Source: Silene conica
Taxonomy: Eukaryota > Streptophyta > Magnoliopsida > Caryophyllales > Caryophyllaceae
DNA: 64,000 nt
Reading direction: 5' to 3'
Assembly: GCA_029255685.2 (NCBI GenBank)
Contig: CM055311.2
Span: forward strand, 17,878,952-17,942,951
In this document: positions 34,370 through 46,101 of the stretch, in pieces
How the letters are laid out: each line of letters starts with the position of its first letter
Position numbering within the stretch: position 1 is the stretch's first letter
Translations under genes and position numbers: made by a program
Notes under the pieces: model-generated
The model's database searches: none
What the model was told of the DNA's origin: nothing
Seen by the model: only the letters and a program-made list of their open reading frames with translations

Positions 34370-34878
34370 GTAATTACTCACACATATAACTAACTTGCCT
34401 TCCTAACATCGTCACGTATTTATTGTAAACACGAAATGCCTGTAAGATTGTAAATCCAGTTTTGAAATGTGGCGCCATCTTACTCAATCTCACACAGAAT
34501 ATTCATTTAACTCGACTACTCAGAGTCACATTACATTTACATATTACTAGTTGTACCGTTTCAAGTTATTGTTATCGATGAATGTTTGTGCGTTTATATT
34601 TGGGAATGTAATTAGTTGTCTAGGCGAAGAGCCAACAATCTCTATGCTCTAGAGTCCATCGAGTAATAACGATGATCAGTCGCACCTGTGTGTTTCAATT
34701 TCAATTTATTAGGAACTGCATTTTGTAATAGGCAAATGCTACAATTTATTCAGTTAACAATAGCAAAGAGAGGCAACTGAGACGTTTGGTAGTTTCCTAA
34801 TACGGGATGATACGTGGCAAATTCGGGTAAACCTCCATTAGTTAGATGAAGGGTGTACTAGTAATTTAACATTTATAG
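34370..34878 (+). other. 3' flank of the GABA-transporter gene
   Basis: About 500 bp of AT-rich DNA, probably containing the 3' UTR and poly(A) site. No clear AATAAA. I see no other feature. Confidence 0.4.
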
Positions 34879-36310
34879 TTTGATAGGTTGTCGTAGGTTA
34901 ACAAAAAGATCCTAAAGGTATAACAAATAAATGTAGTATTTAGGGGTCGAATCCACAGAGACGCTCGATAGTTTTCTATGTAAATGCTATGTGTTGATTT
35001 TACTATCTTAGGTAGCCACAATGTTGATATTTTTGGATTGGGTTGAGTTGGAGAGCAATTGATAAGAACTATAAATAAACCATAAATATAAGACCAATAA
35101 AATTGCAATATATGAGAAGACGTAAAATATATAAAGGAAGCTAATCTAGGGAGCTAAGGTCAACATGCAATTTATATTAGAAATAAAAATGGTTAACTAG
35201 TGATGACAAATTATTGTTCAATTTATACATATATCCCTACTTTAGTCTCCCAACCATAGAGCGATTCTAACAATCACCCAATATGATTAGGTCGGTCTAC
35301 TACACGTATTTTGCCTAATTCATTTTTGTGTCTTCCGACTTATAGATATGAGTAACGAACTAACAACGAGTACTACTAATTTCATTGCATGTTTCCCCTA
35401 GTCCCTAGAGGCCTAGACTAGAAGATTAGTTAGTCATAAAAGAATGTGAAATAAAAATGTTAGATGAATTATGAAACATAATATAAGAATAATAATTAAA
35501 TATGAAATAATTTTATGAATTATAATTAAACTATGAGGAAGTAAATAAAATAACATATGGAATAATAAATATAGAATAAAAATGTAATAGTAGAATAGAA
35601 ATTATCGAATGGGGATGAACAAATAAAAATTGTAAATAAACAATAAACTTGAGAATGAAACCAAATGTAAGGAACCAAGAGAACTTGCACAAGAACTTTG
35701 AATAAACTTTGTATTATGATTGAATTGTAATGTAAAATGACAACTATTCTAAAGCTTAGGAAACTAAAATAAATAAATTTGAACTAGAATTACTAGAGAA
35801 TCTAAGTATAAAATGAGGTTTTCGGGAGTATGAAGTGATGCCCTCAAGCTTGGACGAAGTGTTCCAAAACGTACATATTGAAGAGGGCTAAAACCCCAAT
35901 AGGGGTTGCCATCCTCGATCAGGGACGTAGTATTCCGCATTAGTTCTCTTTTAATTCCTCGCTTAATTGTGAGGAATCTAATATTTGTGTTTAAGAGGAC
36001 CATTAATCATCGAATAATGACTTGAGATATTTACACTTTATTTTTGTTGGAATCCTATACTTTGCACTTGAATCATGGACTTTAATTTGGGCCTGTCTTC
36101 ATAATTACTATAATTTTCATTGCACCAATTATTCCAATAAATCTCTCATGCAAAATCCAAATAACTTGAAGCTCATAGTCCATCTCTTGTTCATAGTTAG
36201 CCATATTTCTAGTCTTGCATTATTTTGTAGTATTTTAGCTCACTTAAACTCTTTTTCCTACAAAACACATTAAAACACACAATTGTACTAGAAACACAAT
36301 ATTAGCTTAG
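34879..36310 (-). repeat. Probable Tat/Retand-like LTR remnant
   Basis: Begins TGATAGGTTGTCG and contains GGGGTCGAATCCACAGAGAC, a word typical near the ends of plant Tat/Athila-type LTRs (Gypsy-G has GTATCGTATCCACAGAGAG at the matching place). Near 36.2 kb, CCTACAAAACACATTAAAACAC fits the TTGTAGG-type initiation zone on the minus strand. No primer site or coding is attached and the right edge is unsure. Confidence 0.45.
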
Positions 36311-38496
36311 AAACACTTAACCACCTCAAATAACCCCCTTTTATTTACTAAAGTTTACAAATAACCCCCTTATATGTTATTTTTTACAAATAACCACCTT
36401 AAATTTAACTTAATTAAAAAATTCACCTCCAAATCAATAATAGGTTGACGATTTTTATTAAACTCGATCTATTTACAACTTTACGACTTATATTTAACTA
36501 AATCCCTAAATTACCCTCACTTATTACCATCCTTGTTTAAGGGGCCAATTTCATTTGGATTATCAAACTACGCAATTGAAAGTCGTAAATTAATTTATCA
36601 ATTAACTTTGAAAACAAATTTTGCCAAACTTCCAATTCACTCAGCAAATCAAACATTATAACCACATCATCATCATCTTAAGCATGTACCTCCAAAATCA
36701 CCTAGGACTCCAAGTATCGTATTTAAATCCTCAAATGGTACTGGTACTTCCAAATCTACAATTACCACTTACATCTAGCCATCTAAGATCAAGCTTTCAA
36801 GACGGCACACTATCCAATATCACCCGAATATTATTATCATAAACTCTCTCAACCAAATTCTGGCAACGCAAAACCAAGCATTCCTCAGGGCATGTATCAC
36901 TACTCCAAGAACAAGTCGATCTCGCTGCTAATCTAAATGAAAAGGAACAAGGCTCACAGAAGAGGAGATGAGATACGAACTTCAGGGATAAACACGACAC
37001 AGGTCTCGAGAGAGACACACAGAAGACAGCTCGAGGAACAACAAGATGACAAGGTAAGGAACTTTAGGCTATGGACCCCAATCAAAGTTGAAGCCAAGAG
37101 CAGACGGAGAAGCAAAGGAGAAGAAAGGAGAGAAGCGACGTGAAAGGAACGATTGCGGAATCTTCACAGGTGCGGGTCTCTCACTATTCTCACGGGGTTC
37201 TCACTTCTTACTTTCCAATTCAAGTAATTCAATTATCGGTTCTCACGAACAATTCCTCCAATGATTTATATACCCTAATCTTCCAAACTTTAAACGATAT
37301 CATCATTACAACTACCTATTCCCAAAAGTTTGAGATGTCTCATCTCTGCTAGTTCCTCAAATGACAATTCAATAACACTTTCAGGTCATCCCCCTATATG
37401 CTATATCTACTTTACTTACCTTACTGTCCACCAGATAACAATTCCTAAACCATCAAGTTTTCCGAATTCTCGTCTCCCAATAGATTACTTTATTCTATCC
37501 ACAGACCGGTGGTGCATCCTCAAATTTATCTTAAGTTTTTTTCAATAAATAAACATTAAGATTCATTAAGCAGCCTAGGGTCAAATAGTGGTTCACTTCT
37601 TCTAAGCTTAAGTCATAAACTCTTCAAGTATTCAACTATTATAGCCAATGATTCACATTCCTCAACAACGGGCCTTTTCCAGCTCAATCACTCACCTAAG
37701 TCAAGTGATACTAACTCACTTCACTCATCCACTCATCATCCTTAGCATCTTAAGCATATTCTTGTAGGTCGCTCTATATCCTCAAGTATCTTATCTAACT
37801 CCTTAAACAGTACTCTTCAATCCACAAATTTTCACAATCTAAGCATGGTTCTCAAGATTAAATTCCACCGAATACTAAGTATACAACTCAACCTTCAAGC
37901 AAGTACCCTATCACTCACTTTCACTCTCCCAATTGGATAGACAACTAGACACTTGGATCATCAAAACATGTCTCTCGATACCTCTTAAGTTTTCCCTCAA
38001 ATAACAACCTTCTCATCACACGGATTTACTATTATACTGTGACTAGTTCCTCAAAATTCTACAAAGGAAGATTACCTACAAGGCACCTTGAGAAAGCAAG
38101 CAACAAGGTTGAGTTAAAAAGGTATGAAGATCTGTTCAAGTAATATAGACAAATATTCTAAAAGAAGGATGTGTATCCGGAGTTATCAAAGAAGGTGGTG
38201 CACAAAGAAAGAGGAGTATCTTCAAGGCTCAGAAGCATTCTCCAACAGTAGCACAAATCTTCTATCTTCGGTAGAAACTCCGGTCTTGATCGCCAAATGG
38301 ATAAGCTCACGGTTCGTCAATTGGAAGGTATAAAAGTAGAATCAATGACAATCAACAAACACGTTAGAATCTAATAAAAACAATCACAAAACAGGCTACA
38401 ATATAAGTCCTTAAATCTACGCCATCTCTCATTCATTATTCAATTATATGGTCAAGTTAAGGTTGGGGGTTACATGAGTGCGTCAGGAGCGATAAC
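36311..38496 (-). other. Non-coding internal region of Gypsy-J
   Basis: 2.2 kb between the LTR remnant and the primer site of Gypsy-J, with no long frame on either strand and no recognisable gag. It starts with three spaced copies of CAAATAACCNCCTT (36327, 36358 and 36387). Either Gypsy-J is a non-coding (LARD-like) element or this is a truncated leader region joined to other DNA. Confidence 0.45.
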
Positions 38497-38509
38497 GCTC
38501 TGATACCAA
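38497..38509 (-). other. Primer-binding site of Gypsy-J
   Basis: Element-sense TTGGTATCAGAGC, the tRNA-Met site used by plant chromoviruses and copia elements, one base from the LTR. Confidence 0.8.
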
Positions 38510-39238
38510 CTGTAAAACCCCTCGTCGTAGCGGAAAATAAAACATACAAACATGCCAAAATTTACGCGGAATTTAAACTTTCACATGCATGATAAACGAG
38601 GTGAATTAAAACAAAACTGAACAAACTGATATAAACAGGAACATAGATAAGTATAACTGTCTAAGTATGAAAACATAAATACAAACAGCCTGAGATAGCA
38701 CATCCCTACAGGCACTCAGTGTAAAAGCAAAACTACAAGGTTTAGCTACACGATGTAATAGGTAAGTCATCGATGAACAACGGATCATCGCTCGCTAGCC
38801 CTCCATGCAACCCATCAGCCAATCCAACCTGTCATGTACCTACATACATGTAAACATGTACGCCACAATCAGTGGGGAGTGATTAGAGTTCTCCTAGCCA
38901 CCTTTTGTAACGACAAGTAACACATAAACATCCAACATACTCCAACATATATAACATGTGAAGCATATATATATCTCGATATCTCAATTCAAGTCAACAT
39001 TCAAATACTGTGCAAGGCTCTCAACCAACTTCGGAAACTATTTGGAAGGAGAGCCGGTTTCCCTTCCGGTTGCCGGGCCGGGGGGTCTTTCAATCCAAAC
39101 CGTTTACGAAACCAGACTAAGAGTCATCCAATGCCTTGGATGAACAGTTCTAACATATACAACACTCTATATAAACTCAATCAATCAGCAACACCTGACA
39201 CTGTACCCCTACTTAGGCAAGCAGATGCAAATTAGCAA

Positions 39239-39694
39239 TGTCTAGGACCTACCCCTGCTCAGGCAAGAACTAGACACAATCAGCAGTGCCCAAGTCACAC
39301 CCCTGCTCAGGTTAGACTTGGTACACAAATCAGCAAGCATACACTCGTGAACCCCTGCTCAGGCACGAGTGGATACCAATCAGCTAATAATGGTTCCTTG
39401 ACCTTGCTCAGTCGCGACCATTACCCTTCGTAATGAAATTGGGATCCCTGCTCAGACCCAACCCACTACGGACATACAAACTCACGGTAGAATAACGGTC
39501 CCTGCTCAGACATATCCTACCACATCAAACATACACGTGTCGGTCCAGAGGTCCCTGCTCAGACGTAGCCAACACACCACAAACACTCACATGTCAAGTT
39601 AGAGGATCCCTGCTCAGACCATAACTTGACACGCATACAAACATCAGCACATATTGTACTCTAGCGGTCCCTGCTCAGACATATTCCGATATGT
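39239..39694 (-). repeat. Nine-unit stem-loop array with conserved loop in Gypsy-J LTR
   Basis: Units spaced about 50 bp share the loop core CCCTGCTCAG. Arms: TGTCTAG/CTAGACA (39239/39270), CCAAGTC/GACTTGG (39290/39315), CACTCGTG/CACGAGTG (39342/39364), TAATGGT/ACCATTA (39388/39417), TTGGG/CCCAA (39439/39457, with outer CGTA/TACG), GGTAG/CTACC (39486/39517), GTGTCGG/CCAACAC (39537/39569, one mismatch), TGTCAAGTTA/TAACTTGACA (39592/39622) and ACATAT/ATATGT (39649/39689). No two arms are alike, yet nearly all pairs are perfect. Confidence 0.85.
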
Positions 39695-40317
39695 ACTGAA
39701 CCAAATCCTTAGTCCTAGTCTTTCTAGACTTCTAAAAACACTTAAGTGACCCCGGGAACTAAGTTGAGGGAGAGCCGGTTTCCCTTTCGGTTACCCGACC
39801 GTGGGGTCTCTATCCTCTCTCCATTCCCGAACCCAATAGAGTGCCGCCCGAACATCGGGGACCTCAAACACACATAAGCATATAAGAGTTAACCAAGTTC
39901 AATAAAAACCAAGAACAACCTAAGATTCCTTCTACAAGTCTAAGGGTTCCTACACCACCATCTAAGTCCACTAGGTCTCATCAATAACCTAAGATAAGAT
40001 TATCTTAAGATAAGAAACATCATTCTAAAATATTGCTTACTAACTACCCATTACCAATAAGAATAAACATAACAACCTATGATACTTAAGCATGCTAAAT
40101 AACTTGTAAAGAAACCTTACCACAAAACAATTGAGGAAAGATCAACACTAGGCAATTAGCTAACCACATGGCTAAACCTTACTTAGCTCAAACATACATT
40201 TAAAACCAAGTAATTATATTCATAAGCATCACTTAAACATCACTTAAACAATTGGGAAACAAGTCCCCAAAACAATCACAAAACAATCAAACAACAAAAG
40301 GCTACAATGGTTTTTGC

Positions 40318-40405
40318 ACAGCCTGTGCAAGCGGGTTGCGCAGCTGCGCCACCATTGCGCAGCCTGCGCCCAACATTGCGCAGCCTGCGCACCTACACGC
40401 ACAGG
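40318..40405. repeat. GCGCAG palindrome cluster in Gypsy-J LTR
   Basis: Four GC-rich near-palindromes of the type TTGCGCAGCCTGCGC within 90 bp of otherwise AT-rich LTR. The same word is clustered in the unrelated Gypsy-I LTR at 62755-62845. Confidence 0.75.
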
Positions 40406-41367
40406 TCTGTTTTCGCGATTTCCTGCAATTCGTCATTTCCTTCAAACTTTCGACAAATACTTTTACACTATGATTTCAAGCCTCAAATCTATTCTACCAG
40501 GACATATTAACCCATAACAATCCCAAGTATGTCTAAAACACGATTTTGAACAAATAAAACACGTATTAGAATCAAACATCGTATTCGTGTTAAGAACTCA
40601 AAATCTGAAAAATGAACAACACTAGCATATGAACATCTAAAACTCCAATTAAACGATGTGAAGAACATATAAAACACATTCCTAAGATAATCCTATACTC
40701 AAACATCATCAACAACTCAAAATCAGAAACTTCAAGCAAGAAACAACACAAAAGTGTTATTTTAACAAAGAGGCCGAGTTACTCGTAATTGTCACCTTAA
40801 AAGCGTTTATGCTCCAAAATCCTCCTCAATGACGTAGCTATCAACTTCAGGATCCTCCAATCCAACCCCTACAACAAAAGAAACGGAATTTATAAGCCTA
40901 AAATGGAATTTGGCCAAAACAGTGTCTTTTTCGAGTTTGATAAAACTGAAATTGAAAGAAATAGAAAGCTTTCAAATATCGCAAGGATTCCGAATATGTA
41001 AGACTTACCGCGATTCGAGTTCAGGAAGAGGTCGAAAAGTCGATTTTGAAAGAGATGAAGAACAATGAAGGTTTTTAGAGTATCAGTGAAATGGTTTTGT
41101 GAAATGATGAAGTGTCGATGGAATAGGATTTAGGTGGGGTTTATAGTGTCCTTTCTTTTTATTTGAGTCGGGTTACTTGTTTTGTGAAACGGATTCGAGT
41201 CGGGATTAAATATGCCAAGTGAACATCTTAAGAACTTAAAGATATTCTTAAGACGGGACTTAACGGAAATTAAATTAAATTTACGATTTATTATTAAAAT
41301 AATATTATTTCCCGAAAAATACTTTAAAATCATTAAAATATTATTCACGAAAATACGGGATGTTACA

Positions 41368-42638
41368 ACACTACAACTTCCAACCACCCTCCCTTTCGGT
41401 CTCGGAGTTTGGAATCCTTAGGTGGATACTCGACTACCCTAGGAGTGTGCACTCTCCCAAAATGACCCAATATCCCCCAAGTTCGTTAAGCCCTCACTTA
41501 ATTCCGGGTCATCCAATTCCTCATCTCGAAGGTCAAATTCAAACCCAAGACTAGGGGTATCCTTCCTTGGTTCTCCCTTTCGGTCTCAACCTAGGTTGAC
41601 AATTACGTCTAAGCAAGCCCCCCGACTCCCAACCTTACCGGCTCTCGCCGATGGCCAAGGTTCAAAAGTCAACAAAACCCACAATAAACCAATAAAACTA
41701 GTCAATCCCCTAGTCCACCCTTGAGAACCTATCCCAACGACTAATCAAATGAGAAATCAATCAAGTAAACTACTCATGTTGGAGTTGATCGAGTCCTCGC
41801 AAGAGAACTACTCACTACTCATGGCTATAGATTCTAAAATAGAAATATGAAGCAAGATTATGTGAATAAACATTTTTAGGGTTCGATTTCTACTAACTAA
41901 CATGCAATTAGTGAATAAAACAAAAACAACACAAACAAAAGATTAATAAAAGATGATTATACCAAAAATAAGACAAAAGGAACAAGCTTGATTGCATTAA
42001 GGAAACGAAATTTGAAGAATAAAGTGTATTAAATCAAACCCTAACAAGTCTCTCTAAAAACCTCTAAATTGTGTTCTATGAATTGTAAAATATGAACTCC
42101 CCCTTACAAAAATCAGATTCTAAGTATATATATAAAGCCCAAAATAGGGTTAAAAGCCCATAAGAAAAGACGAAAAAAGCTGAAAGTAGGTCCATCCGGC
42201 GTAATGTTACGCCGGCCGCCCCTTAGTTATGCCGGATGAAGCGAGATGCACCAGATGGTCTGTTTTCGTCCTTTTCTCTCTCCTTCGTCGGGTGTAACGT
42301 TGGCAGTCAGGTGTTGTGACACCTGACTGCTAGAGATACGCCCAAGATGACTCCTTAGGTGGGTGTAGATACACCTAACTGCTGGAGTTACACCCCCAAT
42401 GAGCTAGAAACACCTAGAAAGGTTTCCGAACTTGGTTTCTTGGCTTGTAAACTTCCTCGTACTTCCCTTATAACTTGGTTTCTCTCTCTTAGAAAGCGTG
42501 ACAATGTTACAAATATATAGAAAATGCGTGAAAATAGCATGTAATGACACTTTAGGCGAATATGAGGACATAAAGGGGGAAATCATATAAAAACGAGACA
42601 AAACCAAGGGATTTAGGTGCGAAAATTAGGGCGATAAC
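41368..42638 (-). repeat. Gypsy-F 3' LTR, main piece
   Basis: Contains two hairpins sharing the 15-nt loop segment CTCCCTTTCGGTCTC: stems TTCCAA/TTGGAA (41378/41409) and CCTTGGTT/AACCTAGG (41565/41588, 7 of 8 pairs). A palindrome cluster at 42196-42400 includes CCGGCGTAATGTTACGCCGG and CAGGTGTTGTGACACCTG. It lies about 55 bp upstream, in element sense, of a TATA-like stretch at 42125-42139. Confidence 0.75.
42634..42638. repeat. Target duplication ATAAC, left copy (Gypsy-G)
   Basis: ATAAC directly before the Gypsy-G LTR; the right copy is 58931-58935. Confidence 0.9.
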
Positions 42639-44173
42639 TGACACGGCTATCGCAACCCTATCAAAAATAAAACTTAACTGGTCTCAACTAAATGTAGTAG
42701 AGGTAGTCGGGTATCGTATCCACAAAGAGATAAGCATTCTATAGTCTAATAAGTTCGTCTGAAGTAACCGGTTCAGGGGGTGGTTTGATTTTTAATTCTA
42801 AAAACTAATAGGAAAAAGGGAAAGAAAATAGGAAGAGAAATCACTAGGATTGTCGGTTCACCATGGCTACTAAAGTCTGAATTAACAGTCATAAGGTACC
42901 CTAAATTTGGTCTGTGGGTAATGAAAATGTCTTTCCGGTCCGCTATTCGCCATAAGACTATACTAACTTAGCTTCCACCCTAATTAACATGGTCCTAATA
43001 ATCGTCGCAGAACTACCCATATCCCAATCTTCCGATCCAGGTCAAGAGGATTTCTATACAGTTAATTGGATGCGTCGACTCAAACAATTAACAGCTATTA
43101 AAATGCGACGGATACATACAAACTAAATTACGGGTATCCTAAACTATCAATTCAACCTACGCCATGGCTACGCTAAATCGTAGTGGAGAAATTAGCTATG
43201 CATAATCAATAATAAAATAATTATAACAAGGGAACAAATGAATAATAACATTGCAGAAGAATAAGAAAAAAAAAATGAAATAAAGATAAGGGAACAAGTT
43301 ACCGAAAAACTGAATAACAAAGCAAGGGGGAAAGAACAATAATCCAATCCGAGAAAATGATAAAGAAAAGCTATTAAAATCCTATTCTAAAAATTAGGAA
43401 GAGAAGCAGTAGAAGTGTGTTTTCTAAGGAGAAAGATGATAATATCTGTTCTGTCGAAATGTTTTATTTATAAAACAATTCAAATAGAAACTGACGCCTT
43501 AGTGCAAATGAACAGTCAGAAAACTTCTCGATCGAGAACAAAAAGCTCTCGATCGAGAAGAATGAGTACCAAAACCTCTCGATCGAGAAGAAAAGCTCTC
43601 GATCGAGAAGATTAAGAACCAAAACCTCTCGATCGAGGACTTTTAGAAGTAAAACCTCTCGATCGAGGACTTTTAGAAGCAAAACCTCTCGATCGAACAA
43701 ATCTTCTTCTCGATCGAGCAGCGCGTATTTCCTGCACTGCGCACTGAACTTCAAATGGCTGCCATTTCTTCGTTACTCGCTCAAATCAAGCGTTCTTGGT
43801 GGCGTTAGAAATCTAAGAGGATAAGCTTTCATCCCCAGTTGGAATCACCTGATTATCTGTTGTAGAACTCGAGATATGACTCTCCAAAATAGGCACTAGG
43901 AAATTGAAGCTTTTCCTTTGCTTGATAGACTTTCTTTGCTCATATGCGCATCTCAAAACGGTAGTAACAAGCTCCAACTCAACTCTTTTCCTAAATGCAT
44001 GCATAAGGACATGTTTTAGGTTTGATTATGATCTTCTCCGGCTCATATCTGCAATTAGCACAAGACAAACCAAAGTAGACTATTCGGGGGATATTTGTAG
44101 CAAAATATTACGGAATAGGCATAGAAATGTGTGCTAAAAAGGCCTAAAAGTTGTATAAGAAATGCACACATCA
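42639..44173 (-). repeat. 3' LTR of Gypsy-G
   Basis: Plus-strand ends TGACACGGC and CACACATCA, 1535 bp. Eight CTCGATCGAG-type palindromes at 43526-43720 lie about 50 bp upstream, in element sense, of TATAAATA (43465-43472). The polypurine tract follows at 44174 (element-sense TTTGGTTTGGGGAAGTT). Confidence 0.92.
43526..43720. promoter_or_regulatory. CTCGATCGAG palindrome cluster upstream of TATA box in Gypsy-G LTR
   Basis: Eight copies spaced about 20-30 bp, mostly CTCTCGATCGAGAAG or CTCTCGATCGAGGAC. The cluster is retained in the other LTR at 58282-58477. Confidence 0.6.
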
Positions 44174-44615
44174 AACTTCCCCAAACCAAACCTTTGCTTG
44201 CCCTCAAGCAAACAACATGCAAAACTAATGAAACAAATAAACTTACAGCCCTTACAACTATCCACCGAACCAATTTAATACAACAGTTAAACTTAGCAAT
44301 GGTGTCAAAATGCAAACGAGTTATCAAGATGTCTGAAAAATAGCTGAACCGTCGACCTTGCTAGACCTTAAGTGTCGGACTCTCACGAGCTACTCTTCTC
44401 TCATCAAAGCAAAGGGTAAGCATATATATGAACAAGAGAGAAAGAGAACAAGAATCACTCACCTAACTACGACCTACGTGAACATGCATGCATAAGAGTA
44501 TGAAATACAATTCTGATCACCGTGCACAAACATTCCAACCAACCGAGGTCCAATCACATGCTGAGTGCTTACGAAAAATATGGGAAAGTGAGATAATGGG
44601 TAATAAGGGGCAAAA
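43827..44615. repeat. 789-bp flank segment, original copy
   Basis: The end of the Gypsy-G 3' LTR plus the first 442 bp of its internal DNA, directly left of Copia-H. A copy with no difference that I could see lies at 51688-52476 inside Copia-H. Confidence 0.92.
44611..44615. repeat. Target duplication CAAAA, left copy (Copia-H)
   Basis: CAAAA directly before the left LTR; it matches 53963-53967 right of the right LTR. A third CAAAA at 52472-52476 belongs to the duplicated flank. Confidence 0.88.
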
Positions 44616-46101
44616 TGAAGAGTCTATTGATATAATATACTCAAGAAGGGAGGGGTTGAATTGAGTATGCCTTCTTTTTTAAATCTTCTTCGATGTGTGT
44701 ATGGTTGTATGATGATCTTTGAGTAGAGCAAATAATAAAGAGAAACACAATATTTTTGAAGTGGTTCAGTCTCACACTCTGAGACCTACGTCCACTATTC
44801 TCGATTAATAAAATTAGTACCAACTCTCGATTACAATTTTATCAACCCTACTCGTGCGACTTTGATGTTAGTCACAACTCAATCTAGATACCGTTAAATA
44901 TCTAGCTACGACAAATACCGTTAAATATTTGTCTTACAACGAGTACCGCTAAATACTCAATCTATCTTACGTAAATAAGATAAAGTCTTCAATGTTTTCT
45001 TGGTGTCACAATCTTGAATGAATAAGATCAATGCTTGAGCACTTGAATCTTGAATCGGATATGACAATGAAAAGCTCGAACTTGAAGAATATGAACGGCG
45101 ATTTCTCTCTCTCGATTTGCGTGTATGTGTGTTGTGTATTTCTTGTGTTTTAATGTATCATGGTAGTCTATTTATATAGAATATGTATCTAGGTAATTTA
45201 AACCCTAGATGATTTAGGAATATTACTTAAACTAGAATACTAGTCTTTTAGTAATACTACCTTAAATCTAATCTTAATATATTTAGGAAAGATTTAATAA
45301 TATACTATATGTATTATATAAGGAATTAATTTCCTAATTCATATTTAGGAAAGATCTTTATATAATAAACAAATAGTATCCTTATTAAATCAACTTCCTA
45401 AATCATGTCAAAGATAATAAAATATATTACCATAATATAATCTTAGTTTATTTAGGACATTAAATAAATACATGATATTTATTTAAATAAGTCCTACACG
45501 ATTTATGGTAATGTGGCATATCACACGATTTCCAAAATCGAAACAAACTTTATCTAGATTATATATTTTTGACAATTAAAATCATATAAAAAATCTTTAG
45601 TTTATTTTAGTAATAAATAATTATCTCATAAGACAATTATTTATTTCTTATTTAACTAAAAGATATATTATATAATCCTATTAAGATTAATAATTCCATA
45701 TTTAAATAGAATACCATTTAAACATTAATACTACACGACACAAATTAGGAAACAAACGTTTCACTTTAAAACACATATATATTCTCGATCATTTCTTCAA
45801 GATATAGAGTTATAGCTACGGGCTATAACTAGAATCAATTTTGTACTAAAGCTTATAGTTGATAAATATAACTTTAGTTCGTTGTGCGCGCTTGTGATCT
45901 TCTATCAATCTTCGACTTAGTCAATTCATTGACTAATATGCTTGAATCTTTTATACTTGATTGATTAGATCTTGTTACTAATATTCTGTACACTTAGCAC
46001 ACGATTATACATACGAGTATATAATTTATAAATAGCTAGACTTGTCATTATCAAAACATAAACATATATACTATATATTTATTTGAATATATGGTTCAAC
46101 A
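44616..46101 (-). repeat. 3' LTR of Copia-H
   Basis: TGAAGAGTC...GGTTCAACA on the plus strand. Stem-loop train at 44884-44982 with the same arms as in Copia-A for the first three stems, and TATCTTA/TAAGATA with loop CGTAAA for the fourth. Confidence 0.95.

Larger units (their letters stand above)
38511..41367 (-). repeat. 5' LTR of Gypsy-J (chromovirus/Tekay-like)
   Basis: 2857 bp, plus-strand ends TGTAAAACCCC and GGGATGTTACA; the element-sense start TGTAACATCCC and the long size are typical of Tekay/Del chromoviruses. Contents: a hairpin train (39239-39694), a 45-bp module present twice around it (39047-39092 and 39767-39811), and a GCGCAGCCTGCGC cluster (40318-40405). The matching 3' LTR is not in the window. 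Confidence 0.8.

Noticed and set aside
39200-39720. CRISPR-like pattern: short constant word with variable spacers in the Gypsy-J LTR
   Set aside because: The constant word is a hairpin loop, the variable parts are its complementary arms, and the setting is a plant LTR. No cas genes; a CRISPR array makes no sense here.
43464-43754. Repeat protein with LDRE units in the Gypsy-G LTR
   Set aside because: Produced by the CTCGATCGAG DNA repeats in non-coding LTR sequence; the same holds for 58206-58511 in the other LTR.
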